From contig NC_090735.1 of NCBI RefSeq assembly GCF_036898095.1, positions 10,553,612 through 10,617,611 on the forward strand: a stretch of DNA of 64,000 nucleotides, in the 5' to 3' direction. This DNA comes from Palaemon carinicauda (taxonomy: Eukaryota > Arthropoda > Malacostraca > Decapoda > Palaemonidae). The notes beneath the pieces are model-generated. The model made no database searches and was not told the origin of the DNA. It saw only the letters and a program-made list of their open reading frames with translations. Each line of letters starts with the position of its first letter. Positions within the stretch are counted from its first letter, which is position 1. Of this stretch, positions 41,316-52,679 are shown in pieces. The translations under genes and the position numbers were made by a program.

Positions 41316-44129
41316 TTAGGGGAATGTAGTGGTTGAGCCCTCACCCACTACTGCACTCGCTGCTACGAATGGTCCCAGGGTGTAGCAGTTCTCGTAAAGA
41401 GACTGGACATCTTTAAGATAAAAAGACGCGAACACTGACTTGCTTCTCCAATAGGTTGCGTCCATTATACTCTGCAGAGATCTATTTTGTTTAAAGGCCA
41501 CTGAAGTTGCGACAGCTCTAACTTCATGTGTCCTTACCTTCAGCAAAGCTTGGTCTTCCTCACTCAGATGGGAATGAGCTTCTCGTATCAACAGTCTGAT
41601 ATAATAGGATAAGGCATTCTTTGACATAGGCAAAGAAGGTTTCTTAATAGAACACCATAAAGCTTCTGACTGTCCTCGTAAAGGTTTAGTTCGTCTTAAA
41701 TAGAACTTAAGAGCTCTAACAGGGCATAAGACTCTTTCTAGTTCATTTCCAACCATATTTGAAAGGCTTGGAATATCGAACGATTTCGGCCAAGGACGAG
41801 AAGGTAGCTCGTTTTTGGCTAGAAAACCAAGCTGTAAAGAACATGTAGCCGTTTCAGATGAAAATCCGATGTTCCTGCTGAAGGCGTGAATCTCACTGAC
41901 TCTTTTAGCTGTGGCCAGGCAAACCAGGAAAAGAGTCTTTAAAGTGAGATCTTTAAAGGAGGCTGATTGTAGTGGCTCGAACCTTTCTGACATAAGGAAT
42001 CTTAGTACCACGTCTAAATTCCAACCAGGTGTAGCCAAACGACGCTCCTTCGTGGTCTCAAAAGACTTAAGGAGGTCCTGTAGATCTTTGTTGTTGGAAA
42101 GATCTAAGCCTCTGTGACGGAAGACTGATGCCAACATGCTTCTGTAACCTTTGATAGTGGGAGCTGAAAGAGATCTTTCTTTCCTCAGGTATAATAGGAA
42201 GTCAGCTATTTGGGTTACAGAGGTACTGGTCGAGGATACTGATACTGACTTGCACCAGTTTCGGAAGACTTCCCACTTCGACTGGTAGACTCTAAGAGTG
42301 GATGTCCTCCTTGCTCTAGCAATCGCCCTGGCTGCCTCCTTCGAAAAGCCTCTAGCTCTAGAGAGTCTTTCGATAGTCTGAAGGCAGTCAGACGAAGAGC
42401 GTGGAGGCCTTGGTGTACCTTCTTTACGTGTGGCTGACGTAGAAGGTCCACCCTTAGAGGAAGAGTTCTGGGAACGTCCACTAGCCATTGAAGTACCTCG
42501 GTGAACCATTCTCTCGTGGGCCAGAGGGGAGCAACTAACGTCAACCTTGTCCCTTCGTGAGAGGCGAACTTCTGCAGTACCTTGTTGACAATCTTGAACG
42601 GGGGGAATGCATATAGGTCTAGATGTGACCAATCCAGTAGAAAGGCATCTATATGAACTGCTGCTGGGTCCGGGATTGGTGAGCAATATAATGGGAGCCT
42701 CTTGGTCATCGAGGTTGCGAAGAGATCTATGGTAGGCTGGCCCCATGTGGCCCACAGTCTCTTGCACACATCCTTGTGTAGGGTCCATTCTGTTGGAATG
42801 ATTTGTCCCTTCCGACTGAGGCAATCTGCCATGACATTCAAGTTGCCTTGGATGAACCTCGTTACTAGAGAAAGGTTTAGATCTTTTGACCAGGTGAGGA
42901 GGTCCCTTGCGATCTCGTACAACGTCATAGAATGGGTCCCTCCTTGCTTGGAGATGTACGCCAAAGCTGTGGTGTTGTCTGAGTTCACCTCCACCACTTT
43001 GCCTTGAAGGAGGGACTTGAAGCTTTTCAAGGCCAGATGAACTGCCAGTAGCTCCTTGCAGTTGATACGTAACGTTCTTTGATGCGAGTTCCAAGTTCCC
43101 GAGCATTCCCGACCGTCTAATGTCGCACCCCAGCCCGTGTCCGATGCGTCCTAGAAGAGAACGTGGTTGGGGGTCTGAACAGCCAGGGGCAGACCCTCTC
43201 TGAGGCTGATACTGTCCTTCCACCAAGTCAGGGACGACTTCATCTTCTCGGAAATGGGGATCGAGACCGCTTCTAGCGTCTTGTCCTTTTTCCAGTAAAC
43301 AGCTAGGTGAAATTGAAGGGGACGGAGGTGTAGTCTCCCTAACGAAACGAACTGTTCCAGGGATGATAGCGTCCCTATCAGACTCATCCACTGTCTGACT
43401 GAACATCGTTCCTTCTTCAGCATGTTCTGGATGCATACCTGGGCTTGACTTGTTCTGGGGGCCGACGGAAAAGCCCGAAAAGCTTGACTGTGAATCTCCA
43501 TCCCTAAATACACAATAGTTTGGGATGGGACCAGTTGAGACTTTTCCATATTGACCAGGAGACCCAATTCCTTGATCAGATCTAGAGTCCACTTTAGATT
43601 CTCCAGACAGCGACGACTGGAAGAGGCTCTTAGAAGCCAGTCGTCCAAATAGAGGGAGGCTCTGATGTCCGCTAAATGAAGGAATTTGGCTATATTCCTC
43701 ATCAGCCTCGTAAACACAAGAGGAGCTGTGCTTAGGCCAAAGCACAGGGCTTGAAATTGGTAGACAACCTTTTCGTAAACGAATCTCAGAAAAGGTTGGG
43801 AGTCTGGGTGGATGGGAACGTGAAAGTATGCGTCCCTTAGGTCTAAAGAGACCATCCAGTCTTCCTTTCTGACCGCTGCTAGAACAGACTTTGTGGTCTC
43901 CATGGCGAACGTCTGCTTTGTGACAAAGACATTCAGCGCACTGACGTCTAGCACCGGCCTCCACCCTCCTGTCTTCTTTACCACTAAGAAGAGACGGTTG
44001 TAGAAGCCCAGGGATTGATGGTCCCGGACTTTGACTACCGCTCCCTTTTCTAGTAAGAGAGACACCTCCTGCTTCAAAGCTCGTCTCTTGTCTTCCTCTC
44101 TGTACCTGGGAGAGAGATCGATGGGACAC
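41316..44129 (-). CDS. Element G tyrosine recombinase ORF
   Basis: This is an intact 937-codon frame, of which the last 340 or so residues are the recombinase. Signature: TAKRVSEIH (Arg), RTHEVRAV (HxxR), ATYWRSK (Trp) and FASFYLKD (Tyr). The preceding 590 codons overlap RT/RNase H in the -1 frame and are open throughout, even across the RNase H stop at 43151. They show no known domain. The initiation site is unknown. Confidence 0.82.
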   Translation of the reverse strand: MSHRSLSQVQRGRQETSFEAGGVSLTRKGSGSQSPGPSIPGLLQPSLLSGKEDRRVEAGARRQCAECLCHKADVRHGDHKVCSSSGQKGRLDGLFRPKGRILSRSHPPRLPTFSEIRLRKGCLPISSPVLWPKHSSSCVYEADEEYSQIPSFSGHQSLPLFGRLASKSLFQSSLSGESKVDSRSDQGIGSPGQYGKVSTGPIPNYCVFRDGDSQSSFSGFSVGPQNKSSPGMHPEHAEEGTMFSQTVDESDRDAIIPGTVRFVRETTPPSPSISPSCLLEKGQDARSGLDPHFREDEVVPDLVEGQYQPQRGSAPGCSDPQPRSLLGRIGHGLGCDIRRSGMLGNLELASKNVTYQLQGATGSSSGLEKLQVPPSRQSGGGELRQHHSFGVHLQARRDPFYDVVRDRKGPPHLVKRSKPFSSNEVHPRQLECHGRLPQSEGTNHSNRMDPTQGCVQETVGHMGPAYHRSLRNLDDQEAPIILLTNPGPSSSSYRCLSTGLVTSRPICIPPVQDCQQGTAEVRLSRRDKVDVSCSPLAHERMVHRGTSMASGRSQNSSSKGGPSTSATRKEGTPRPPRSSSDCLQTIERLSRARGFSKEAARAIARARRTSTLRVYQSKWEVFRNWCKSVSVSSTSTSVTQIADFLLYLRKERSLSAPTIKGYRSMLASVFRHRGLDLSNNKDLQDLLKSFETTKERRLATPGWNLDVVLRFLMSERFEPLQSASFKDLTLKTLFLVCLATAKRVSEIHAFSRNIGFSSETATCSLQLGFLAKNELPSRPWPKSFDIPSLSNMVGNELERVLCPVRALKFYLRRTKPLRGQSEALWCSIKKPSLPMSKNALSYYIRLLIREAHSHLSEEDQALLKVRTHEVRAVATSVAFKQNRSLQSIMDATYWRSKSVFASFYLKDVQSLYENCYTLGPFVAASAVVGEGSTTTFP

Positions 44130-44461
44130 GTTGCTAGAGGGGGTTTGCGTACAAACGGGATCTTGTACCCTTCTCTGAGCAACTTCACAGATTGTGCATC
44201 TGCGCCTCTTTTCTCCCAGGTCTGCCAGAAGTTCTTGAGTCTGGCTCCCACTGCTGTCTGAAGAAGGAGGCAGTCAGACTCTGCCTTTAAAGGACTTGGT
44301 ACCTTTCTTCTTCCCACGTCTCCCTTCGGCACGAGCACCTCCTCTGCTGGAGGCTCTGCCACGAAAGGGCGGAATGAATCTGGACGCTGGAGTGTCCATC
44401 CTGGGTCTTGACAAGGTAGGCAAAGGGGTGGCTTTGCGGGCAGAGGACGCAACCAGGTCAT
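42215..44461 (-). pseudogene. Element G RT/RNase H with one in-frame stop
   Basis: RT is complete (SLDLRDAYFHVP, CFGLSTAPLVF, YLDDWLL). The frame stops at 43151-43153, where TAG replaces the Ser codon immediately before the first RNase H Asp (VLF*DASD; C has VLFSDASD). It then continues open (EVNSDNTTALAY, MADCLSRKG, IDLFATSMTKRLP, FPPF). Without readthrough, only an RT lacking RNase H would be made. Confidence 0.85.
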
Positions 44462-46682
44462 GGGTGTCCTTCTGAATCAAAGAGGCAGCAATCTCCTTAA
44501 TCAAGTCCTCTGGAAAAAGGCACTTTGAGAGAGGAGCAAAAAGAAGTTCTGATTTCTGACACGGTGTTACTCCCGCTGACAGGAAAGAGCAAAGGTTCTC
44601 CCGTTTCTTGAGGACCCCGGATACAAACGAAGCCGCAAGCTCACTAGATCCGTCACGTATGGCCTTGTCCATGCAGGACATTATGAGCAAGGAAGATTCC
44701 TTGTCAGACGGGGAGATCTTCCTGCTCAAAGCTCCCAGACACCAGTCCAAAAAGTTAAAGACCTCGAAGGCTCTAAACACTCCTTTCAACAGATGGTCTA
44801 GGTCCGTAGGAGACCAGCATATCTTAGAGCGTCTCATGGCTAGCCTGCGGGGAGAGTCTACCAGGCTTGAGAAGTCGCCCTGGGCAGAGGCAGGAACTCC
44901 CAAGCCGAGAACTTCTCCCGTGGCATACCAGACGCTCGATCTGGAAGAGAGTTTCGCAGGGGGAAACGTAAACGTTGTCTTCCCTAGGTTCTTTTTGGAC
45001 TGCATCCAATCTCCTAAAACTCGTAAAGCTCTCTTGGACGAGCGGGCGAGGACGAGTTTCGTAAAGGCAGGCGCGGATGACTGCGTACCTAAAGCAAACT
45101 CTGACGGAGGAGAGCGTGGAGCCGCAGACACAAACTGGTCCGGATACATCTCTTTGAACAGAGCAAGAACTTTTCTAAAGTCCAAAGAGGGTTGCGTGGT
45201 CTTGGGTTCGTCAAGGTCCGTATGTGGGTCATCAATGTGTGCCGCGTCGTCATCATCAGAGAGTCCATCATCTGAGAATTGAGGAGGAAGCGGCAAAGGA
45301 GTAGGAATCGGCTGGTCAGCTGAGTCCGGCAGCACGGGTGCACGCGTGACTGAACCGGACGCAACGTCATGGAACTGTTGCCCAGTCTGTGAACTGGCAA
45401 CAACCATAGCAGCGCAGGGACGCATAGCGTCTACTCCAGACTGTCTAGTCTGATGTGGGCGAGCAGAGGTAACCACACTGGGTTGCGGAGGTTGACGCAC
45501 CGCGTCAAAACAAAACTACTTAGACTGTTGTTGTACCTCGCGAATGTCAACGGAAGGTTCCGTGCGTCGCTGAACGTCAACATGCGGCTGGCGCATGGGT
45601 GGCGGGACTCTCTCAGCTGGAGTGCGGCAGAAGGTCGCCTCAGCGTCCACAGGACGCACAACCGTGGGTGGTTGTAGGCTAGAGGTTGGTGCAGCGTCAA
45701 CCTTCTCCGCACGAAAGTCCTGCATCAATGACGTTAACTGAGACTGCATGGTCTGCAGCAAAGACCACTTAGGGTCTACAGGAGCAGGTGCGGCAACAGA
45801 CGGTGTGACTGCCTGATGCGGTACCGCTTTGCCTCTCTTAGGAGGTGAGCAGTCGTCGGAAGACTGCAGCGAGTCCGAACTGACCCAGTGGCTACAACTG
45901 GGCCGTTGGACTTGCGCGGAAGGGACCGACTTGCGCTTAAGAGGCCGCGAGACCTTGGTCCATGGTTTCTTACGAGAAACCTCTTCCGCAGACGAGGAAT
46001 AAATGGGCTCTCTCGTCTTTGTGTGGGTGGGGCGATCTTGGGTAGATACGCCCGAAACCACGGAGGGAACGTCTGTTCGCTGATTAAAGCCTCTCGAACC
46101 CTTTGGTCGTACGACATTGCTTCTCCCCTGGGCTTGGGAGCTTGCAAGAGGTCCCGGACTGGGAGGACGACAGGCACGAACAGACGAACCCTCAAGCGCA
46201 ACACTATCCACAACACTATCACTCACTTTATCACTACCCACTGCACTCTTACACTTCAGCTCCTTGACATCTGCCATGAGCTGGTTACGGTCACTAGCCA
46301 AGGACTCGACTCTCTCACCCAGAGCTTGGATGGCACGCATCATATCTGCCATCGAAGGTTCTTGAGTGCTAGAAGGGGGATCAGGAGCAACCACTACAGG
46401 GGAAGGAATAGGTTGTGGGGCATGAGGAGAGGAAAATTCAACGGAGCGAGACGAACTTCTCCTGACTCTATCTCTCTCAAGCCTACGTGTATATTTCTGG
46501 AATTCGATAAAATCGAATTCCGAAAGCCCAACGCATTCCTCACATCGATCTTCCAATTGACAGGTTTTATCCCGACAATTGGAACAAACGGTGTGAGGAT
46601 CGATATAGGCCTTCGGAAGACGCCTTGAACAGTCCCTAGCATTACACTTCCTGAATTTAGGGACTTGAGAAGGGTCAGCCAT
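44274..46682 (-). pseudogene. Element G Gag-like ORF1 with one in-frame stop
   Basis: MADPSQVPKFRKC begins the Cys-rich module (DPHTVCSNCRDKTC). The frame is open for 388 codons, meets TAG at 45516-45518 (VQQQSK*FCFDAV), and continues in the same frame for over 400 codons. Those include KVLALFKEMYPDQF, GEVLGLGVPASAQGDF and the RG-rich tail. Only this single stop separates it from an intact ORF. Confidence 0.85.
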
Positions 46683-46888
46683 TTTGAATTAGTCAAAGGG
46701 GAATTCAAAAACTATCCAAAGTCATCAACAAATAATCCGATATCAACAAAAGAATGCAAGGATGTATTGAAGATAAAGCCTGCAAAGCGAAAGCTCAAAA
46801 CTAGAAACGTGTACTTCACCAAAAAGATGTGAAAACCAATCCAGTTAGCAACAGCGAATTAGTAGGTCTTGCCGGTGGCACGACAGAG

Positions 46889-47062
46889 AGAAAATTGAGT
46901 TCTGTGTTTACATTGAGTACTGAGTACCTGCACGACAGATGGCGCTGTTGATGTACACCCCCTACCTGCATAGCGATCGCTGGCGGATTTTGAACGTAGA
47001 GTTTTCTGTCGAGCAGCAGAGCTGCAGCTTATATAATCACCGGCTAAGTTTAATATTGAAAA
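46889..47062 (-). repeat. Element G 5' ITR
   Basis: Inverse of 40578-40768, ending aatcaccggctaagtttaatattgaaaa before host ttctgc. Confidence 0.9.
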
Positions 47063-47412
47063 TTCTGCAATGGATTATATAATTGCTATGAATAATGCTA
47101 ATTTGAGTGTGAAAATATTACTCAGGAATTTTAATTATATTTTTTATTCTATTCTATTGATAATTATATTTTTTTCTTTTTTTAAACTTTGAAAGTTATA
47201 CAAAATTTCAAATCCTCAGACAAAATTATTCAATTTTTATTTTTGTCCCCACCGATGTCTCTGGATTTTAAATATCTTCATATATTATGGAAAAAAAAGT
47301 TTTTCATGTCAATAACTATATAGCCAAGATATCAGCCCTCAAAATTTTGCAACAAGAATACAAAGAAAAATATCACTATATCACCATTAAATACTATTTC
47401 TATTATCAACAA

Positions 47413-47416
<4 letters not shown>

Positions 47417-47507
<91 letters not shown>
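47417..47507. repeat. (GA)n microsatellite
   Basis: About 45 GA units without interruption. Confidence 0.97.
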
Positions 47508-47509
<2 letters not shown>

Positions 47510-48185
47510 TGATGGTGCCCTTCATCTTGCCAGACTGTTCCGTACAAAACCAAGCACTGACAGCAGAAATGTGACCGCATGTACTGCACACCAAAACATC
47601 TTCACAGTATGGGTTGGTTTGTGGCACTGCATTGTCTCTCTCAGGCATAAGCTGGGAGAGACTGGTCTAAGTCTTATGAGACTCCTGTTGATCGGTCTTC
47701 CAGGAATTCTTCCATGAAATCTTCTACTTGGAAGTAGTGTCTGAATAATTTAATGAAGACCAGGCAGAGGAAAAGGAAGAATTAGCAGAGGATGAGATGC
47801 GCACATGCTTCTTCTTAAGTGCCTTCCTGAGGATTGTGGAAACTAACGAAGTTTCCACTGGGAAGAGGCCAAAGGTGACTTCTCACAGTGGCACAAACAA
47901 CACCAGCAGGTGTCACGTCCTTCAGCGCCTCTACAAGTGAAGCAGGAGCCATGAAGATACCATAGCCTAAGATATCCTTGGGGCAGCCAAAATAATACCT
48001 TCTTGTCCCAACAGAATACCAGCTATGTCCAAGGAAGAACAACTTCTTTAGGTTCAGTTTGTCACCGTTATTGTTAAACCACAAAAAGGGATGTAAGGAG
48101 TGTGAACAGTCATGGCCACGGGGGGTAACAGGAAAAACGATGAAGGGATTAAAGGCAGGTTTGCAAATAACACTGTCCCACATTT
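47500..48185 (-). pseudogene. piggyBac-like transposase remnant
   Basis: On the minus strand, 48183-47815 includes GIFMAPASLVEALKDVTPAG and VVCATVRSHLWPLP. This follows the piggyBac pattern MDNFFTS..L...L...G...CGTVR.NR..LP. Further on, another frame reads MQCHKPTHTVKMFWCAVHAV and TFLLSVLGFVRNSLA, resembling the Cys-rich C-terminal domain with some Cys replaced. Stops and frame changes separate the parts. The catalytic Asp residues cannot be verified. Confidence 0.5.
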
Positions 48186-48711
48186 GCTGCTTTATTCAGA
48201 AACAACTAGCATATCTTTATATTCTTCCTTGAATTTATTACAGTACTAGAAGAAAAAAGCTTGTCTGCAAACATGTGCTACTGTACTTTTGGTCAAAGTC
48301 AAAAGTGAGTGTGTAGTTGACTAACAGGTAGTTATACCTAGTACTGTACCTCATTAAATTCTAATAGCTATACGAGCTTCACTGAAGTCATAATTCTATT
48401 AAAGGTCGATTGTTTGTAATTGTGTAGGAACAAACATATGTTATGAAGCAGGTAGAATTAATGTCAGTATAAAAACAGATATACAAACTGTTATGAAGCA
48501 AGCAAAATTAATGTCAGTATCACAATGCACAGTATATTGAAAGTATTTTGAGCTATACAATACTTGGCCTTTGGGCAGAATTAATGATATACAGTATTTC
48601 GTTACCTATGGGAGTCGAAGGTAACAGCAAGTAACATTGTGAAATTCTGAGAATCATTTAACTTTAGCTAGGACACATTGCAAAAGCGTAGTAAGTATAC
48701 TAATAACTGAC
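48186..48711. other. MED30 intron 1, first part
   Basis: AT-rich intron sequence just after the exon 1 donor. It contains several TACAGTA/TACTGTA heptamers (for example 48239, near 48283, 48345 and 48587). No coding potential. Confidence 0.6.
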
Positions 48712-48792
48712 CTGACTGAGAACCAGCAGCCATTGGGCTAGCATATGTATTTCTCATCATCGTGGATGATGACCCAGTGCTCATAGCCATCC
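48712..48792 (-). CDS. MED30: MED30 first coding exon (probable)
   Basis: This is an 81-nt exon on the minus strand. It follows a strong acceptor (polypyrimidine tract then ttctttcag) and ends at a GTCAGT donor. Its open frame begins two bases in with ATG (at 48790) and gives 26 codons, starting MAMSTGSSST and ending AAGSQS plus one base. That phase-1 end fits exactly onto the exon at 15031-15188. The Ser/Met/Ala-rich sequence matches the poorly conserved N-terminus expected of Mediator subunit 30, which lies before the conserved NTA..C motif. The acceptor implies an upstream 5'UTR exon or, less likely, more coding sequence. Assignment rests on phase, order and spacing rather than on conserved residues. 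Confidence 0.6.
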
Positions 48793-49034
48793 CTGAAAGA
48801 AAAATAAACTTTTAAAGAAATCTGTAATTTTTCTAACTATAAAAACGTAAGTCCTTTAATAGAATCATGACTTTAACAAAGCTGAAATGACCGTTTACAC
48901 TTTTAATGACTTAGTTATAGTTGCTGGCCACCCTCACTTTGACCATCTAGGAATTGGAGGATGGTTGAGGTGAGCAACGTAACTTGAAGAAATCAAGTTT
49001 GTATAATTAGAAAAATTATAAATTACTTTTAAAT
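48793..49034. other. Sequence upstream of MED30 exon 1, possible small foldback element
   Basis: The inverted words gtaatttttctaactataaaaac (about 48823) and gtttgtataattagaaaaatta (about 48991) bracket about 190 bp. Its centre resembles 21430-21490 left of D. It could be a MITE; no transposase. Confidence 0.4.
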
Positions 49035-49252
49035 ATCACAAAATCAAGTAATTTGTATTTTTCCTAACATACTTACCGAGAACTACTTTCTTAAGAGGTA
49101 CCTGGAATCTCCTCTCAACCGACCAGAGTTTTGTATAGTCTACCCTACTTCCGTTTTCTGTGGGGACTAACTCAGGCGTAAGGAGAACGTGCCCTGAGGG
49201 TAGTCCTGAGCTAGGTCGGCGTTAGCTTGGGTCTCGCTCGTCAGTAAGTTCC
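49035..49252 (-). repeat. Element F 3' ITR
   Basis: Inverse of 55430-55627, running from about atcacaaaatcaagtaattt to cttgggtctcgctcgtcagtaagtt. Confidence 0.88.
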
Positions 49253-49309
49253 TGGATGGTACAAAAGGTCTTCAAGGGCAGTAAGGCACTCGGGGAAGGT
49301 AGGGAGGGC

Positions 49310-49420
49310 CATTACCCGAAAGTAGTTCTCGGTAAGTATGTTAGGAAAAATACAAATTACTTAAAATTTGTGATTTGTTCCAACACAGAGACTTACCTCG
49401 AACTACTTTCTTAGGAGACT
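49310..49420 (-). repeat. Element F ICR, uninterrupted
   Basis: Joins the inverse of the left tip (aagtagttctcggtaagtatgttaggaaaaatacaa) to the inverse of the right tip (ttgttccaacacagagacttacctcg). It contains GGAAAAATACAAATTA, the site occupied by C in element D. Confidence 0.88.
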
Positions 49421-49797
49421 TACACTTTAGGAGGTGGGAGTGTCTTCCTGAACTTCAGACCAAGCTAACCGGACGTCCAGGAACCTAGATGTGAACTAGG
49501 TTGCAATATACAAACGGAAAACGAAACGTAGGGAAAACTACACAAAGAGCTCATGTTAGTGTCTAAGTACTTACCCTTTAAAAAATTCCATGATGCTGAG
49601 TCCTGTGGCGAAGTTGTAGAGAACGTGTCTTCTTCGGGTTGTATGTGGGGTTATCTCCGAGTAGGGAAAGGAAAAAAGGGACAAGGGTGAAAGGGAACGA
49701 ACCTGTGTCTCTTGGTTTTGCTATCCACGACTGTACCTGGGGCTTCACCGTTAAATCGCTTGGAGCGCGGAGATGACTGTCCCAATAGAGAAACCGT

Positions 49798-51000
49798 CTA
49801 AAGACCTCCTCGAGCAATCCTTGATGTAATGCGTTGTGAAGGTCGACTGGTTCGACCAGGTGCCTGCTCTAAGGATCTGGCCCACCGCCATGTTCCTCTC
49901 AAAAGCCAGAGAAGTACTGTACTTAGACCCCTAATGTCATGGGGCCTGGGATTACTTGGCAGGGGCAGGCCCTCATCATTATAGGCCCTGACAATAACCC
50001 GTCTCAGCCAAAAGAAGATGGTATTCTTAGATACCTGCTTTTTCCTTACACCCGTAGAGACAAAAAGATTTTTGATACCAGGGCGGAGATGGGCAGTCCT
50101 CTCAAGGTATTTTCTCACAGCACGGACGGGGCAAAACTTCAAATCTTCTGGATTCCCTGTCCTAGGAATAGCTGGCATTGAAAAGCCCTCGAACTTAGGG
50201 TCCCAGACCGCTGGATTCTGTGTCTTTGCTACGAAAGAAGGGACGATCTTGAGGGAGATCTCCCTCCACCCCTTCGAATGAGAGATGTCGTAGGACAACC
50301 CATGGATCTCTCCTACTCTCTTAGCAGAGACCAAGGCCAACAAGAAGACCGTCTTGAGAGTGAGATCCCTGTCCACTATGTCCTTCAGGGGTTCGAACGG
50401 CGGACCACTTAACATCTTCAATACCCTTGCCACGTCCCACTGTGGCACCCTGGAGGCCTGCGGAGGGCAAGCTTGTTCGAAGCTCCTGATGAGCATAGAT
50501 ATGTGCCTAGAGGCGCCCAGATCAATGCCCTTCAGAAGGAAGACTTGGCCCAAGGCTGCACGGACTCCTTTGATGGCCGGAATTGACATGCCCACTTCGT
50601 CTCTGAGATGCACTAGAAAATCCGCAATATCTGGGACCGAGGCTTTTAGAGGCTTGATGTTCTTTGAGGCACACCATTTCGTAAAAGTAGCCCATTTTGC
50701 TTGGTAGACCGCTGCTGAAGACCGTCTCAGATAACGTGACATCTTCTCTGCAGTACCTGTCGAATATCCTTCCTTCCTCAGGAGCCGCTTGATAGTCTCC
50801 AGGCGTGAAGGCGAAGAGACTGAGGATTGTCGTGGAACCTTTGGAAGTGTGGCTGCCGTAGAAGGTCTGGCCTGTCGGGCAGAGGCCACGGGGGAAGACA
50901 TGCCAGGTCCTTTAGATCCGCGAACCACTCCCTCTCCGGCCACCAGGGTGCTACCAAAGTCATCTTTAAGTTTCGAGCCGTCCGTACTCTGTCGAGCACT
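49798..51000 (-). pseudogene. Element F tyrosine recombinase with a 5-bp insertion
   Basis: The recombinase is open from the RNase H overlap: SSAAVYQAKWATFTKWC, DIADFLVHLRDEV, SAKRVGEIHGLS (Arg) and PHDIRG (HxxR). Directly after the HxxR box, 5 bp are inserted (TACTGTA at 49915-49921 where D has TA). The frame shifts, and the Trp/Tyr end falls in another frame. The open frame itself extends upstream to 51729 over RNase H. Confidence 0.85.
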
Positions 51001-52505
51001 TGCCTGATCAATGCGAAGGGGGGAAAAGCATACACGTCGAGGTTGTCCCATTTGTGTTGAAAAGCATCTTCCAACGCCGCCTTTGGGTCTGGGACAGGAG
51101 AACAAAATACGGGGAGTTGTGCGTTCAGTCTGGTTGCAAAGAGATCCATCACCGGCGAGCCCCATTTTTGAATGATGAGTCTGGCTACTTCTGGGAGAAA
51201 GGACCACTCTGTTCCCACTACTTGTCCCATCCTGCTGAGCCCGTCGGCTAGGACGTTCTTTTTGCCTGGAATGAACCTTGGTGAAATCATGATCTGTTCC
51301 GACTCGGCCCCATCCAGGAGCTCCAAAGCGAGATCGCACAACTCCTTCGATTTTAGACTTCCATGTTTCTTTATGTACGCTACTACAGTGGTGGTGTCGC
51401 ACATCAACGCCACTGTGTTTCCCCTCAGAAGATCTACGAACTGTAGGCAAGCTTCTCGGACTGCCTTCACCTCTAGGACGTTGATGTGCTGACCTTTCTC
51501 CTCGTCCGTCCAAGTTCCTCTCGTTGTCTCGTTGAGGAGATGTGCCCCCCACCCCTCTTTGGAGGCGTCTGTGAACAGAAGCATCTCGGGAGGCTCGGTT
51601 GCGAAGGGCATCCCCTTGAGGGTATTCGACCGACACAGCCACCACTCCAGGGAGTGTATAGTCTCCGGCAGGGCGGTTATTAATTTGTAGGGCGAGTCCA
51701 CTTGGTTCTAGAGCCCCTTCAGGTTCCATTGGACGCTCCTGAGTCTGAGCCTCCCTTGGGGAACGAGTTTCTCCAATGACACTAGGTGCCCTATTAACCT
51801 TTGCCAGTCTTTGGCTCTACTGGGTTGTCTCGAAAGGAAAGGCAGGAGGATCCGTTCCAGGTTGTTCAACCGTTCCCCCGACGGAAAGGCTCTCACTAGT
51901 CGGGAGTCCAGCATCATCCCCAAGTAGGTCATCCTGGTGGAGGGAGACAGATTCGATTTCTCCAGGTTGATCGTGATACCCAGATCCTTGCAGAATTGAA
52001 TTAGTTTTACTCCTTGCTCCTTCAAAACTTCCTCTGAGGAGGAAAGGAGTAACCAGTCGTCCAGGTATCGAATGAGGCGAATACCCCGCTCGTGAGCCCA
52101 CACAGAAACTGTCGTGAAGACACTCGTGAATACCTGGGGAGCTGTCGACAAACCGAAGCAGAGGGTCTTGAACTGCAGGATCTGGGAACCCCACTTCACC
52201 CGGAGAAACTTCCTGCTTGAGGGGTGGATCGGGATTTGAAAGTATGCGTCCTTGAGGTCTATGAACATCATGGAGTTCCCTTCCCTCAAGGACTGCAAGA
52301 CCGACTTCGGGGTGTCCATTTTGAAGTCCGTCTTGCAAACAAACTTGTTGAGGGCTGACAGGTCTATCACCAGTCTCCAACCCCCTGTCGCTTTCTCCAC
52401 CAGAAAAAGACGACTGTAGAAGCCTGGGCCCGGATGTAGGACCACTTCCACCGCACCTTTCTCCATCATAGTGGAAACTTCCTCCTGAAGGGCCGCCCTC
52501 TTCAA
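50778..52505 (-). pseudogene. Element F RT/RNase H with one in-frame stop
   Basis: RT from 52505: DLSALNKFVCKTDFKMD, FIDLKDAYFQIP, CFGLSTAPQVF and RYLDDWLL, to NLKGL, then TAG at 51708-51710. The frame then continues with LFTDASKEGWGAHL (Asp), INVLEVKAV (Glu), ALMCDTTTVV (Asp) and LADGLSRMG (Asp). The tail has MDLFATRLNAQLP, FPPF and LVAPWWPEREWF. Sequence upstream of 52505 in this frame is interrupted, so the true RT start is unclear. Confidence 0.85.
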
Positions 52506-52679
52506 GGGGTCCTTGGGTACTAGCCACTATGCCAGACTGGCTGGGATCAAAGGTGGAGGTTCTGTTAGGAACGGGAGTCTGTACCCTTCCTTCAGTACGG
52601 ATACTGTCCAGGGCTCCGCACCGTGGGCCCTCCATGCTTGCCAAAAATGAATGAGGCATCCCCCAACCTGAGGCTTGGG

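Larger units (their letters stand above)
40578..47062 (-). mobile_element. DIRS element G, nearly intact
   Basis: Minus-strand element with ITRs (40578-40768 and 46889-47062), ICR (40821-40908) and all ORFs. Only two in-frame stops are visible, one in the Gag-like ORF and one in RNase H. The ITR tip (acttacccggtgattatataagctg) is between those of B and C. It is collinear with A and C but clearly diverged in ORF1. Confidence 0.9.
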
